From contig NZ_CP020042.1 of assembly GCF_002028425.1 (NCBI RefSeq), positions 6,361,560 to 6,425,559 of the forward strand: a stretch of 64,000 bases of DNA, written 5' to 3'. The notes below the pieces were generated by a model, which worked only from the letters and a program-made list of their open reading frames with translations, had not been told where the DNA came from and ran no database searches. The position numbers and the translations under genes are program-made. This DNA is from Streptomyces katrae. Lineage in GTDB: Bacteria > Actinomycetota > Actinomycetes > Streptomycetales > Streptomycetaceae. Shown one piece after another: positions 1 through 8,501 of this stretch (position 1 is the first letter of the stretch; each line of letters begins with the position of its first letter).

Positions 1-1
1 C

Positions 2-1114
2 GGCCCCTACGTCTACGTACGCGCCGCCTTCGGCGACTTCGCGGGCTTCCTCGCCGCGTACAGCTACTGGATGACCGCCTGGGTCTCGAACGCCGCCCTC
101 GCGGTGGCGTCCGTCGGATACCTCGCGGTGCTCTTCCCGGCGGTGGGGGAGCACAAGTGGTCGATGTGCCTGGCCGCCCTCGCCGTCCAGTGGCTGCCGG
201 CCCTCTCCAACCTGGCCGGCACCCGGTACGTGGGCGCGGTCCAGGTGGTCGCGACCATCCTGAAGCTGGTCCCGCTGCTGGTCGTCGCGGTCGGCGGCCT
301 GTTCTTCTTCGACCCGGCCAACCTCGGCCCGTTCCAGGCCACCGGCCAGAGCCCGGTCGGGGCGGTCTCCGCGTCCGCCGCGATCCTGCTCTTCAGCTAC
401 ATCGGCGTCGAGTCCGCCGCCGTCAGCGCCGGCGAGGTCCGCGACCCGGCCCGCAACGTCGGCCGGGCCACCGTCCTCGGCACCATCGGCGCGGCCACCG
501 TCTACCTGCTCGGCACCCTCGCCGTCTTCGGCCTGGTCGGCCACGACGAGCTGGTCTCCTCCGAGGCCCCCTTCACCGACGCCGTCAACGCGATGTTCGG
601 CGGCACCTGGGGCGGCACGCTGGTCGCCGGCGCCGCCGTGATCTCCATGGTCGGCGCCCTCAACGGCTGGACGCTGCTCAGCGCCCAGACCCCGTACGCG
701 GCGGCCAAGGACGGCCTCTTCCCGAAGGTCTTCGAGAAGAAGCAGCGCGGGGTCCCCGTGGTCGGCGTCCTCGTCACGGCCGTCCTGGCCTCGGCCCTGA
801 CCGTCTACAACTACACCGCGGGCTCCGCGGCGGTCTTCGAGGCACTGGTCCTGATCACCACCTTCACGGCCACCGTCCCCTACCTGCTCTCCACCGCCGC
901 CCAGCTGTACTTCCTGGCCTCGGGACAGTCGGAGCGGGTCCGGCGCGGGCAGCTGGTCCGTGACGGCGTCCTCGCCGGCGTGGCCTTCGCCTTCTCGATG
1001 TGGCTGGTCGCCGGATCCGGATACGCGGCCGTCTACCAGGGCGTCCTGTTCCTCTTCGCGGGCGTCCTGGTCTACGCCCTGATGTCCGCCCGCAAGCGCC
1101 GCGCGGCCGCCTGA
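2..1114 (+). CDS. APC-family amino acid permease (5' truncated)
   Basis: Integral membrane amino acid transporter of the APC superfamily, resembling the arginine/agmatine antiporter and basic amino acid permease branch. The reading frame is open from base 2, so the gene begins before the window. About 370 residues are present against a usual 430 to 480, so roughly the first one or two helices are missing. The visible part has about ten hydrophobic segments, a family-typical stretch around FSYIGVESAAV (start of TM6, where APC substrate contacts lie), and the loop AAKDGLFPKVF seen in many APC permeases. It ends with a short basic tail. It converges on hrdB, with a shared hairpin between them. 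The substrate cannot be assigned from sequence. Confidence 0.85.
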   Translation, partial: GPYVYVRAAFGDFAGFLAAYSYWMTAWVSNAALAVASVGYLAVLFPAVGEHKWSMCLAALAVQWLPALSNLAGTRYVGAVQVVATILKLVPLLVVAVGGLFFFDPANLGPFQATGQSPVGAVSASAAILLFSYIGVESAAVSAGEVRDPARNVGRATVLGTIGAATVYLLGTLAVFGLVGHDELVSSEAPFTDAVNAMFGGTWGGTLVAGAAVISMVGALNGWTLLSAQTPYAAAKDGLFPKVFEKKQRGVPVVGVLVTAVLASALTVYNYTAGSAAVFEALVLITTFTATVPYLLSTAAQLYFLASGQSERVRRGQLVRDGVLAGVAFAFSMWLVAGSGYAAVYQGVLFLFAGVLVYALMSARKRRAAA

Positions 1115-1138
1115 CCGCCCCGGCGCACCAGGAAAACG

Positions 1139-1170
1139 CGGAGGCCCGCGCCGAACGGCGCGGGCCTCCG
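1139..1170. terminator. Bidirectional hairpin terminator between permease and hrdB
   Basis: A perfect inverted repeat with 14-bp arms (1139-1152 and 1157-1170) and a GAAC loop, followed by CTTT on the + side. It lies between two convergent stop codons, so it probably terminates both genes. Confidence 0.75.
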
Positions 1171-1191
1171 CTTTCGCCTGTCCCCGGGGGA

Positions 1192-2772
1192 TCAGTCCAG
1201 GTAGTCGCGCAGCACCTGCGAACGCGACGGGTGGCGCAGCTTCGACATCGTCTTGGACTCGATCTGGCGGATGCGCTCACGGGTCACCCCGTACACGCGG
1301 CCGATCTCGTCCAGCGTCTTCGGCTGGCCGTCGTTGAGGCCGTAGCGCATGGAGACCACACCCGCCTCGCGCTCCGAGAGCGTGCCCAGGATCGACTGGA
1401 GCTGCTCCTGGAGGAAGGTGAAGGACACGGCGTCCGCGGGCACGACCGCCTCGGAGTCCTCGATGAGGTCACCGAACTCGCTGTCGCCCTCCTCACCCAG
1501 CGGGGTGTGCAGGGAGATCGGCTCACGGCCGTACTTCTGGACCTCGATGACCTTCTCCGGGGTCATGTCGAGCTCCTTGCCCAGCTCCTCCGGGGTGGGC
1601 TCGCGGCCCAGGTCCTGGAGCATCTGGCGCTGCACGCGGGCGAGCTTGTTGATGATCTCGACCATGTGCACGGGGATGCGGATGGTGCGGGACTGGTCGG
1701 CCATGGCACGCGTGATCGCCTGCCGGATCCACCAGGTCGCGTACGTGGAGAACTTGAAGCCCTTGGTGTAGTCGAACTTCTCCACGGCGCGGATCAGGCC
1801 GACGTTGCCCTCCTGGATCAGGTCCAGGAAGAGCATGCCGCGGCCCGTGTAGCGCTTGGCCAGCGAGACCACGAGGCGGAGGTTGGCCTCCAGCAGGTGG
1901 TTCTTGGCGCGGCGGCCGTCTTCGACGAGGATCTCCAGCTCGCGCTTGAACGCGGGCTTGTGGTCCTCCTCCTCTTCGAGCTTGTACTCGGAGAACAGGC
2001 CCGCCTCGATGCGCTTGGCGAGCTCGACCTCCTGCTCGGCGTTGAGCAGCGGCACCTTGCCGATGAGCTTGAGGTAGTCCTTGACCGGGTCGGCGGTGGC
2101 GCCGGCCACCATGACGGTCTGCGCCGGGGCGTCGTCCTCGTCCTCGTCGGACAGCACGAAGCCCTGGGCGCCGGCCTTGGGAGCCTCTTCCTCGGTGTCG
2201 TCGGCGAGGTCCTCGACGGCCCAGTCCTCACCCTCGACGACCGGGGTCTCGGCGTCGTCGGCGTCCTTGGCGGTGGTCTTCTTCGCGGCGGTCTTCTTGG
2301 TGGCCGTGGCCTTCTTGGCCGCGGTCTTCTTGACCGCGCGCTTCTTGGGCTCGGCGGCGGCCTCGGCCGGCACCTCCTCCGGGGCGGCGGCCGACGGAGC
2401 GGATATCGCCGCGGCGGCGGCCGGGGCGGCGGCGACCGAGGCCTTGCGCGCGCCGATGGGGCGCGGCGCGGCGGCCGCCTTCTTCGTCACGGTGCGGGCC
2501 GGGGCGGCGGCTGCCTTGCGGGGCTTCTTGGCAGGAGCCTTCGTGGCGGGGGCGGCGCTGACGTGGAGGGCGACGCCCTCTTCGTCCAGGACCTGGTTCA
2601 GGCTGCGCAGGACCCGCTTCCACTGGTCCACCGGGATGCGGCCGGCCTCGAAGGCCTGGCGCACGTCGTCACCGTTGATGTGACCCTGCTCGCGGCCGCG
2701 CTCGACGAGCGCGACGAGGGCCTCCGATTCGGCGATCTCCGGAGGGAACGTACGGGACGGGCTGAGCGACAC
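1192..2772 (-). CDS. hrdB: Principal sigma factor of the HrdB/RpoD type
   Basis: Essential housekeeping sigma-70 factor directing RNA polymerase to vegetative promoters. The C-terminal half carries sigma regions 1.2, 2, 3 and 4: DPVKDYLK, the region 2 core ([16 protein letters not shown]), REPTPEELG and the region 4 HTH ([18 protein letters not shown]). The N-terminal third has the PPEIAES start typical of HrdB and a long Lys/Ala-rich low-complexity insert, then an acidic stretch. I prefer the GTG at 2772, 526 aa, because AGAGG lies just upstream and the protein then starts like known HrdB. An in-frame ATG at 2817 would add 15 residues. A few usually invariant positions differ from the HrdB I remember (for example GNVGLI), so a recent hrdB paralogue cannot be excluded. 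Confidence 0.92.
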   Translation of the reverse strand: MSLSPSRTFPPEIAESEALVALVERGREQGHINGDDVRQAFEAGRIPVDQWKRVLRSLNQVLDEEGVALHVSAAPATKAPAKKPRKAAAAPARTVTKKAAAAPRPIGARKASVAAAPAAAAAISAPSAAAPEEVPAEAAAEPKKRAVKKTAAKKATATKKTAAKKTTAKDADDAETPVVEGEDWAVEDLADDTEEEAPKAGAQGFVLSDEDEDDAPAQTVMVAGATADPVKDYLKLIGKVPLLNAEQEVELAKRIEAGLFSEYKLEEEEDHKPAFKRELEILVEDGRRAKNHLLEANLRLVVSLAKRYTGRGMLFLDLIQEGNVGLIRAVEKFDYTKGFKFSTYATWWIRQAITRAMADQSRTIRIPVHMVEIINKLARVQRQMLQDLGREPTPEELGKELDMTPEKVIEVQKYGREPISLHTPLGEEGDSEFGDLIEDSEAVVPADAVSFTFLQEQLQSILGTLSEREAGVVSMRYGLNDGQPKTLDEIGRVYGVTRERIRQIESKTMSKLRHPSRSQVLRDYLD

Positions 2773-2832
2773 AAGGAGCCTCTCGTTGCGAACAGATAAG
2801 GGGTGGGCGGGAATCATCGCGCGGACTCGGGA

Positions 2833-2858
2833 AACAGTCCCCAGGGGGGCTGTATTCC
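2833..2858 (-). promoter_or_regulatory. SigR-type promoter upstream of hrdB
   Basis: On the minus strand the motif GGAAT, exactly 18 nt, then GTT lies about 60 nt upstream of the GTG start. This matches the consensus of the disulfide-stress sigma factor SigR (GGAAT-N18-GTT). hrdB of S. coelicolor is known to have a SigR-dependent second promoter, which supports both the promoter call and the gene identity. Transcription would start near 2827 and give a leader of about 55 nt. Confidence 0.72.
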
Positions 2859-3018
2859 GGGGCCGCGCGAGGACACCTGTCGGTTCATCGCATGCCCGAG
2901 TCGATTCGTTACGCGCTGAATTGAGTGACCTGCGCCACGCTGTGGCCGGGCAACCGATCCGGCGCGGATCCGTCCGCGCCCCGGCGGCGGCGGATCCGCC
3001 CCGTACGCACGCCCCGCA

Positions 3019-3780
3019 TCAGTCCGGCTTGCGGGCCTCGATGAGGAACCGGGAGGTGTGCGCGACGAACGGGCCCTCGCGCTCGATCCGTTCGTGGAGC
3101 TCGCGCAGCCGGTCCCGGTAATGCCCGACCGTGAAGCCGGGAACCATCCAGATCACCTTCCTCAAGAAGTAGATCACGGCTCCGATGTCGTGGAACTCCG
3201 TCCGCAGCCGCTCGGAGCGCAGGTCGGTCACCTCCAGGCCCGCCTTCCGCGCGTCGGCCTCCGCGTCGTCGGGATGGCGGGCGCGCCGGACCTCCTCCGG
3301 CTGCGGGCCGAGGAAGTACTCGACGAGCTCGAAGACGCTGGCCGGGCCGACCTGCTGCGAGAGGTAGGTGCCGCCAGGGGTCAGCACCCGGGCGATCTCC
3401 TCCCACCAGATGGTCACCGGGTGCCGGCTGGCCACCAGCTCGAAGGCGTTGTCGCCGAAGGGCAGCGGCGGCTCGTCGGCGGCCGCGACGACCACGGCGC
3501 CCAGCGGGTGCAGCAGCCGGGTGGCCCTCTCGATGTTCGGCGGCCAGGACTCCGTGGCCGCCGTCAGCGGCGGCAGCGGCCCCGCCCCGGCGAGCACCTC
3601 GCCGCCGCCGGTCTGGATGTCCAGGGCGGAGCGGACCCGGGACAGGCGCTCGGCCAGCATCCGCTGGTAGCCCCAGGAGGGGCGCTGCTCCGTGGCCCGG
3701 CCGTCGAGCCAGGAGAAGTCCCAGCCGTCGACGGAGACGGATTCCGCCTCTGCCACGAGATGGTCGAAAGTGCGCGTCAT
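3019..3780 (-). CDS. Class I SAM-dependent methyltransferase
   Basis: Putative small-molecule methyltransferase of 253 aa. The Rossmann part shows a motif I variant (ALDIQTGGGEVL), a motif II/III-like region (AAADEPPLPFGDNAFELVASRH) and WWEEIARVLTPGGTYL, a motif typical of class I enzymes in which the last strands follow. It lacks the canonical DxGxGxG, having D-I-Q-T-G-G-G instead, as in a Streptomyces family often found beside housekeeping genes. The ATG at 3780 (MTRTFDHL) is preferred; an in-frame extension to 3816 looks non-coding. The substrate is unknown. It is transcribed away from folD, with the riboswitch region between them. Confidence 0.8.
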   Translation of the reverse strand: MTRTFDHLVAEAESVSVDGWDFSWLDGRATEQRPSWGYQRMLAERLSRVRSALDIQTGGGEVLAGAGPLPPLTAATESWPPNIERATRLLHPLGAVVVAAADEPPLPFGDNAFELVASRHPVTIWWEEIARVLTPGGTYLSQQVGPASVFELVEYFLGPQPEEVRRARHPDDAEADARKAGLEVTDLRSERLRTEFHDIGAVIYFLRKVIWMVPGFTVGHYRDRLRELHERIEREGPFVAHTSRFLIEARKPD

Positions 3781-3852
3781 GTCTCGATCGTCCCAGGCCG
3801 GGCCCCGGTCATCCACCGGATATGCCGGTGGACGGTTCGACTACAGTGAGAC

Positions 3853-3946
3853 CAGGGCCGTGACTGGCGTTCGGGTGGATCACCACCGGGGAGCGGCCCG
3901 GCGTACGTGCCTCCCCGTACGTCGACTGCCGCGCGCCTGGGCGAAC
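3853..3946 (+). promoter_or_regulatory. ZTP (pfl) riboswitch controlling folD
   Basis: The sequence carries the hallmark pfl motif. P1 is GGGCCG (3855-3860) paired with CGGCCC (3894-3899). The conserved TGACTGGCG follows, then a GGTG-GAT-CACC hairpin, the ACCGGGGAG segment, a linker, and the conserved CGCGCCTGGGC pseudoknot element (3934-3944). ZTP riboswitches sense the alarmone ZTP/ZMP that accumulates when 10-formyl-THF is short, and they switch on folate and purine genes such as folD. About 45 nt separate it from the GTG start, so control is probably through access to the ribosome binding site. Confidence 0.9.
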
Positions 3947-3990
3947 CGCGATCCGCGAACAGCGATCCGCAGCGACGTTCAGGAGACCCC

Positions 3991-4869
3991 GTGACGACTG
4001 CCCCTTCGGCCACCGCCCAGCTCATGGACGGCACCGCCCTCGCCCGCCGCATCTCCGAGGAGACCGCCGCCCTCGCGGCGAAGATCACCGAGCGCACCGG
4101 CACCGCGCCCTGCCTGGCCACCGTCCTGGTGGGCGAGGACCCCGCCTCCGTCACCTACGTGCGCATGAAGCAGAACCGCTGCGCCAAGGCCGGGATCACC
4201 TCCCGCCACGTGGCCCTCCCGGCGGAGACCACCACGCAGGAGCTCGTCGCCACGATCACGGCCCTCTCCGAGGACCCGGAGATCAGCGGCATCCTGCTCC
4301 AGCACCCGGTCCCGCACCACATCGACGAGCGCGCCGCCTTCGAGGCCATCGCCCCGGGCAAGGACGTCGACGGGGTCACCATGCACTCCTTCGCCGCCAT
4401 GGGCTTCGGCCTGCCCGGCTTCGTCTCCTGCACCCCCGGCGGCATCATGCGCCTGCTCGCCGAGTACGACGTGGATCTCACCGGCAAGCACGCCGTCGTG
4501 GTCGGCCGCAGTGCGATCCTCGGCAAGCCCGCCGGGATGCTGCTGCTGGAGCAGAACGCCACCGTCACCTACTGCCACTCCCGCACCAAGGACCTGTCCT
4601 CGATCGTCCGCCAGGCCGACGTCCTGGTCGCCGCCGTGGGCAAGGCCGAGTTCATCCGGGGCGAGGACATCAAGCCGGGCGCCGTCGTCCTGGACGCGGG
4701 CTACAACGAGGGCAACGTCGGCGACGTCCACTTCGAGTCGGCCGCCGCCCGCGCCTCCCTGATCACCCCGGTGCCCGGCGGGGTGGGCCCGATGACCATC
4801 GCGGTCCTGCTGGAGCAGACCGTCCACGCCGCGGCCGCCCAGGCCGGTCTGGACCTCGCGGACCTCTGA
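3991..4869 (+). CDS. folD: Methylenetetrahydrofolate dehydrogenase / cyclohydrolase
   Basis: Bifunctional cytosolic enzyme that interconverts 5,10-methylene-THF, methenyl-THF and 10-formyl-THF for purine and formyl-Met synthesis. The protein is 292 aa, close to the family norm. Visible signatures are YVRMKQ (the catalytic Y-x-x-x-K), LLQHPVPHHI (a variant of the LPLP substrate loop), PGKDVDG, CTPGGI, the NADP loop GRSAILGKPAG and the C-terminal PVPGGVGPMTI. The GTG at 3991 has AGGAG nine bases upstream. The purH and mdh neighbours common beside folD in Streptomyces are absent here, so this may be a relocated or second copy. Regulation by the upstream ZTP riboswitch is expected. Confidence 0.96.
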   Translation: MTTAPSATAQLMDGTALARRISEETAALAAKITERTGTAPCLATVLVGEDPASVTYVRMKQNRCAKAGITSRHVALPAETTTQELVATITALSEDPEISGILLQHPVPHHIDERAAFEAIAPGKDVDGVTMHSFAAMGFGLPGFVSCTPGGIMRLLAEYDVDLTGKHAVVVGRSAILGKPAGMLLLEQNATVTYCHSRTKDLSSIVRQADVLVAAVGKAEFIRGEDIKPGAVVLDAGYNEGNVGDVHFESAAARASLITPVPGGVGPMTIAVLLEQTVHAAAAQAGLDLADL

Positions 4870-4897
4870 GCGCGGCGGCCCAGCCCTCGCTCCCGCC

Positions 4898-6373
4898 TCA
4901 CGAGCGCCCCGGACCCCCGAGGTCCGGGGCGCTCGCCCGCTCTGCCGCGGCCAGCCCGGCGACCGCGCGCTCGGCGGCCGTCAGCGGCGGCGCCTTCAGG
5001 GTGCCCCGGGCGGAGGGCCGCAGCACCCGCCAGAGCACGTCCGGGCGGAACCAGGCGGTGGGCGGGCTGGTCATCGTGATGACCTCGAAGAAGGCGGCGG
5101 TCAGCGGCTCCTCGACCGTGGCCCCGGCCATCAGCCGGTTCACGTACGCGTCCAGCAGGCCCGTCCCCGGTCTCGGGCGCATGCCGGTGGCGCCGGGGTA
5201 GAGGATGTCCTGCGAGGTGGCCAGGCGCCAGGCGGCGGCCACCGGCGGGGTGAGCGCCCGCTGCGCCGCCCTGCCGAAGCCGGGCCGCGACAGGCCCCCG
5301 GACCGCAGCATGGCGCGGACGGCGAGCAGCCCCTTGGCGGCGACCGTCATGCCCTGGCCGTAGAGCGGGTTGAAGGTCGCCACCGAGTCGCCCACGGCGA
5401 AGAAGCCGTCGGGCAGGGCGGTCCTCTCGAAATACAGGCGCCGGTTCGTGGTGCTCTGGGTGACGGCCACGTCGGTCAGGGGGGTGCGCCCTTCCAGCAG
5501 CTGTCCCACGATCGGGTCGCGCAGGTCCTTGGCGAACGGGACGAAGGCGTCGGGGTCGCCGGTCGGCTGCCCGCCCCGGGTGCCGGAGAGGGTCGCCTGC
5601 CACAGGCCGTTCTCGATGGGGACGATCGTCGCGGTGCGGCCAGGCACGGGAACCCGCGGGTCGGACTGGACGTTGACGATGGGGAAGCCCAGGGCGTGCG
5701 CCCCTTCGGGCGCCCGGAAGATCCGCGTCGCGTAGACCAGCCCGGAGTCGACCTCGGCCTGCGGGACGACGCCCGCGCCCAGCTCCTCCAGCCAGAGCCG
5801 GGAGCGCGAGCCGCGCCCGCCGGCGTCGACCACGAGGTCGGCGGGGATCAGCAGGCCCTCCTCCCGCGGTGTGTCGACGCGGACACCGGTGATCCGCGCG
5901 GCCGTGCCCTCCAGGCCGCGCACCCGGCTCCGCTGGAGCACCGCGACCCCGGGCAGCGCGGTGACCTTGGCGCGGACCACGGAGTCCAGCAGGTCGCGGC
6001 TGCAGGAGACGGTGAACTGCTTCTCGCCGTAGCGCGGGAGCCAGCCGTGGGCGGTCATCGTCACCAGGTCGGTGGGCAGCCCGCGGCGGATCGCCCCGGC
6101 CGCCGTCCAGGCGTCCGTGATGCCCGGCAGTATCTCCTCGATGGCGCGCGCCCCGCCCGACCACATCACATGGACGTGCCGCGCCTGGGGCAGCCCGCGC
6201 CGGGGCTCCGGGCCCTCGGGGAGGGCGTCGGCGTCCACGACCGTGACCGTGGCGTGCGCGGAGAGGACGGCCGCCGTCAGCAGGCCGGCCATGCTGGCGC
6301 CGATGACGACGGCGTGGCGCGGCGGGGAGGACTCGTCCCGACCGGGCGCATCGCGGCAGGTGGCGGCTCGCAC
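4898..6373 (-). CDS. FAD-dependent monooxygenase-like oxidoreductase
   Basis: Flavoprotein of the aromatic hydroxylase / squalene epoxidase-like fold, about 491 aa. The N-terminus has the FAD dinucleotide motif VVIGASMAGLLTA, followed by the substrate-channel sequence LPQARHVHVM and a second FAD motif ADLVVDAGGRGSRS. The third FAD segment is FAVGDSVATFNPLYGQGM, the GD motif of the family. A Pro/Arg-rich C-terminal helix region ends it. I chose the GTG at 6373 with GGAG about nine bases upstream; upstream in-frame ATGs only add disordered-looking sequence, so the start is uncertain. The substrate is unknown. The gene at 37062-38618 belongs to the same broad family. Confidence 0.78.
   Translation of the reverse strand: MRAATCRDAPGRDESSPPRHAVVIGASMAGLLTAAVLSAHATVTVVDADALPEGPEPRRGLPQARHVHVMWSGGARAIEEILPGITDAWTAAGAIRRGLPTDLVTMTAHGWLPRYGEKQFTVSCSRDLLDSVVRAKVTALPGVAVLQRSRVRGLEGTAARITGVRVDTPREEGLLIPADLVVDAGGRGSRSRLWLEELGAGVVPQAEVDSGLVYATRIFRAPEGAHALGFPIVNVQSDPRVPVPGRTATIVPIENGLWQATLSGTRGGQPTGDPDAFVPFAKDLRDPIVGQLLEGRTPLTDVAVTQSTTNRRLYFERTALPDGFFAVGDSVATFNPLYGQGMTVAAKGLLAVRAMLRSGGLSRPGFGRAAQRALTPPVAAAWRLATSQDILYPGATGMRPRPGTGLLDAYVNRLMAGATVEEPLTAAFFEVITMTSPPTAWFRPDVLWRVLRPSARGTLKAPPLTAAERAVAGLAAAERASAPDLGGPGRS
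4901..4935 (+). terminator. folD terminator hairpin nested in the converging gene
   Basis: Perfect 15-bp arms (4901-4915 and 4921-4935) with a 5-nt loop begin 32 bases after the folD stop. The hairpin lies inside the last codons of the convergent FAD gene, so those codons (DLGGPGR region) also encode the stem. Confidence 0.65.
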
Positions 6374-6645
6374 CGGGAGGTTCTCCGTATGTCGGCTGGA
6401 CGTTCGAGGGGGCTCGGTGCGGTGCAGCCTAACCTCCGGCACCGCGCCGTTCCAGCGCATCCCCAACATTCGCGCCATACGGACGAGTAGGTTTTCAGCC
6501 GTCCTGGAATGTCCGTTCAGGACCGGTCGGTCGGCCGTCATGACCTGCGGGGTAATCGACCCCGCCCTCCCCCCGGCGCACAGTGGAGCCATCGGGTCCC
6601 GGGGCCGCGCACTCGGCCCCGGGGCCCGAGCCGAGGGACCACGGG

Positions 6646-7449
6646 TCACTCCAGGGTGCGCAGGTACTTCACCGTCGCCGGGTCCGCCGGGAGGAAGGTC
6701 TCGATGGCCAGCTCGGCGACGGTCACGTCCATCGGCGTGTTGAAGGTGGAGATGGACGACACGAACGACAGCAGGTGCCCGTCGTGCTCGATGCGCAGCG
6801 GCAGCGCGACGTACGGCACGGCCTCGTCCGGCTCGCTCTCGCCGGGCCGCTCCGCCACCGGGTACGCGGCCACCTCCTCGTACAGCGCGCGCAGCGGCGC
6901 CGAGCGCTCCAGCGCGATCTGCCGTTCCATCTGGGCCAGCAGGTGGCCCCGCCACTCCCGCAGGTTGCGGATCCGCGGGGCGAGGCCCTGCGGGTGCAGG
7001 GTGAGCCGCATCGCGTTCAGCGGCGGCGCCAGCAGGTGCTCCGCCACCCCCTCCAGCAGCATCGCGACGCCCCGGTTGGCCGCGACCACCGTGTACGTCC
7101 CGTCCACGACAAGCGCCGGGTACGGCTCGTAGCCGCTCAGCAGCCGCTCCAGGCCCTCGCGCAGGGCGCCCAGGGCAGGGTCGTCGATCGGGGTGTGCGC
7201 GTACCGGGGCGCGTATCCGGCCGCCAGCAGCAGCGCGTTGCGCTCCCGCACCGGGATGTCGAGGTGGCCGGCGAGGCGCAGCACCATCTCCTCGCTGGGC
7301 CGGGAGCGGCCCGTCTCGATGAAGCTGATGTGCCGGGAGGAGGAGCCGGCACGGCCCGCCAGTTCCAGCTGGCTGATCCCGCGCCGCACCCGCCAGGCGC
7401 GCAGCAGGGGACCCGCGGAAGGGGCGTCTGCCGAGATCGAGGTCGTCAT
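6646..7449 (-). CDS. XRE-family regulator with MmyB-like ligand domain
   Basis: DNA-binding transcriptional regulator of 267 aa. Residues about 18 to 75 form an XRE helix-turn-helix (RRGISQLELAGRAGSSSRHI followed by ETGRSRPSEEMV). The rest matches the MmyB-like ligand-binding domain, with LLSGYEPYPALVVDGTY, the RNLREWRGHLLAQ helix and a C-terminal FNTPMDVTVAELAIETFLPAD. Regulators of this type commonly control a neighbouring oxidoreductase, but none lies divergent here; the adjacent + gene is a pterin dehydratase. ATG at 7449 was chosen over a GTG two codons upstream. The ligand is unknown. Confidence 0.88.
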   Translation of the reverse strand: MTTSISADAPSAGPLLRAWRVRRGISQLELAGRAGSSSRHISFIETGRSRPSEEMVLRLAGHLDIPVRERNALLLAAGYAPRYAHTPIDDPALGALREGLERLLSGYEPYPALVVDGTYTVVAANRGVAMLLEGVAEHLLAPPLNAMRLTLHPQGLAPRIRNLREWRGHLLAQMERQIALERSAPLRALYEEVAAYPVAERPGESEPDEAVPYVALPLRIEHDGHLLSFVSSISTFNTPMDVTVAELAIETFLPADPATVKYLRTLE

Positions 7450-7639
7450 GCCCACGACGTTAACCGAGGAACACCGGCCCGCACCGGACGCGTTCCGCGC
7501 GCCCGGACGGGGCGGCCGGCCGCCCCGGGGGGAAGCACCCGGGCGCCCCGGCGCGGGAAGGGTTCACTCCGGCGCGCACCGTGGAAAACTGACTGCACAT
7601 CACGGACGCGGACGAGCAACGAGCACGAGGAGGCTGCGG

Positions 7640-7945
7640 ATGCCCAGCGAACCGCTCTCGCAGAAGGAGATCGAGGACCGGCTCCGGGAACTCCCCGGCT
7701 GGGCCTTCGAAGACGACCGGCTCCTGCGCACCTACCGGGTGGGCACGCACCGCGCCGCCAGCGCGCTCGTGGCCCACATCGCCGTGGTCCAGGACGAGTT
7801 GAACCACCACTCCGACCTCACCCTCGGCTACAACACCGTTCGCCTCGCGGTCAACAGCCACGACGCCGGCGGCCAGGTCACCGAGACCGACTTCGCCCTC
7901 GCCGAACGCGTCGAGGCCCTGGCGCCGTCCCACGGCGCGAACTGA
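7640..7945 (+). CDS. Pterin-4a-carbinolamine dehydratase family protein
   Basis: Small enzyme, 101 aa, of the PCD/DCoH family, which dehydrates 4a-hydroxytetrahydrobiopterin. The family signature LNHHSDLTLGYNTV (E/N-HH-x-D/P-x5-Y) is present, preceded by the typical LPGWAFEDDRLLRTYR opening and followed by the C-terminal helix TDFALAERVEAL. The ATG has a strong GAGGAGG eight bases upstream. No aromatic amino acid hydroxylase is nearby, so the physiological pterin substrate is unclear; many actinobacterial homologues lack a known partner. Confidence 0.93.
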   Translation: MPSEPLSQKEIEDRLRELPGWAFEDDRLLRTYRVGTHRAASALVAHIAVVQDELNHHSDLTLGYNTVRLAVNSHDAGGQVTETDFALAERVEALAPSHGAN

Positions 7946-7954
7946 CCGCGGCCC

Positions 7955-7982
7955 GGGCCTTCGGGCCCGGGCCCGAAGGCCC
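7955..7982. terminator. Bidirectional terminator, 28-bp perfect palindrome
   Basis: A 28-bp perfect palindrome starts with GGGCCTTCGGG and lies between the converging pterin dehydratase and RICIN genes. It would form a hairpin in either transcript; there is no T-tract. Confidence 0.6.
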
Positions 7983-7996
7983 CGCCGGGGTCACGG

Positions 7997-8494
7997 TCAC
8001 GCCGGCTCCAGCCGCCACCACTGCGACGGCGAGTCGGTGTCCTCGGCCTGCCGGGCCCGGCCCTCGCCGTCGGCCTCCAGCAGCAGGCCGCTGATGCACG
8101 CCACCAGCGAGACCACCCCCGGATCCTCCAGGTGCTCCTCGACCACCCACTCCTGGGCGCCGAAGGCGTTGGCCCGCCACACCTGCACCCGCGCCCCGCT
8201 GTCGGTCGAGGCGTTCGCGACGTCGAGGCGCCGGCCGTTGTCCTCGCTCACCACGTGGAACACCCCCGCGCCGCCGTGCGTCGGCGCGAGCCGCCACCGC
8301 CGGGCGGCCACCGGCGCGGGCGGCCCGTCCGGGCCGACCCGCACCCGGGAGGCCCCCTCCAGCTGGAGCACCAGCCCGCTGCCCTCGTTACGGATCAGGT
8401 AGACCCCCTCCCGCGGGCCCGTACGGCCCGGGCGGGCGGCGGAAGCGGCCGAGGAGGCGGCGGAACCGGCGGATCGGGGAGCGTCCACGTCCAC
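7997..8494 (-). CDS. RICIN (beta-trefoil lectin-like) domain protein
   Basis: 165-aa protein made almost entirely of one ricin-B-type beta-trefoil. It shows repeated QxW-like units (ARRWRLAPT, GAQEWVV, SQWWRLEP) and the opening GVYLIRNEGSGLVLQLEG. A 25-residue Ala/Ser-rich N-terminus precedes the domain; no clear signal peptide or membrane segment is visible, so it may be cytoplasmic. The GTG start lies seven bases after the stop of the aldo/keto reductase, implying co-transcription and probable translational coupling. Carbohydrate binding is the family role but is unproven here. Confidence 0.75.
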   Translation of the reverse strand: MDVDAPRSAGSAASSAASAARPGRTGPREGVYLIRNEGSGLVLQLEGASRVRVGPDGPPAPVAARRWRLAPTHGGAGVFHVVSEDNGRRLDVANASTDSGARVQVWRANAFGAQEWVVEEHLEDPGVVSLVACISGLLLEADGEGRARQAEDTDSPSQWWRLEPA

Positions 8495-8501
8495 GTCCGC
8501 T

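Noticed and set aside
1000..2799. 599-codon open frame on the + strand opposite hrdB
   Set aside because: It is the GC-rich shadow of hrdB. Its protein is Leu/Arg/Gly-rich without domains, while the minus strand reads a complete sigma factor.
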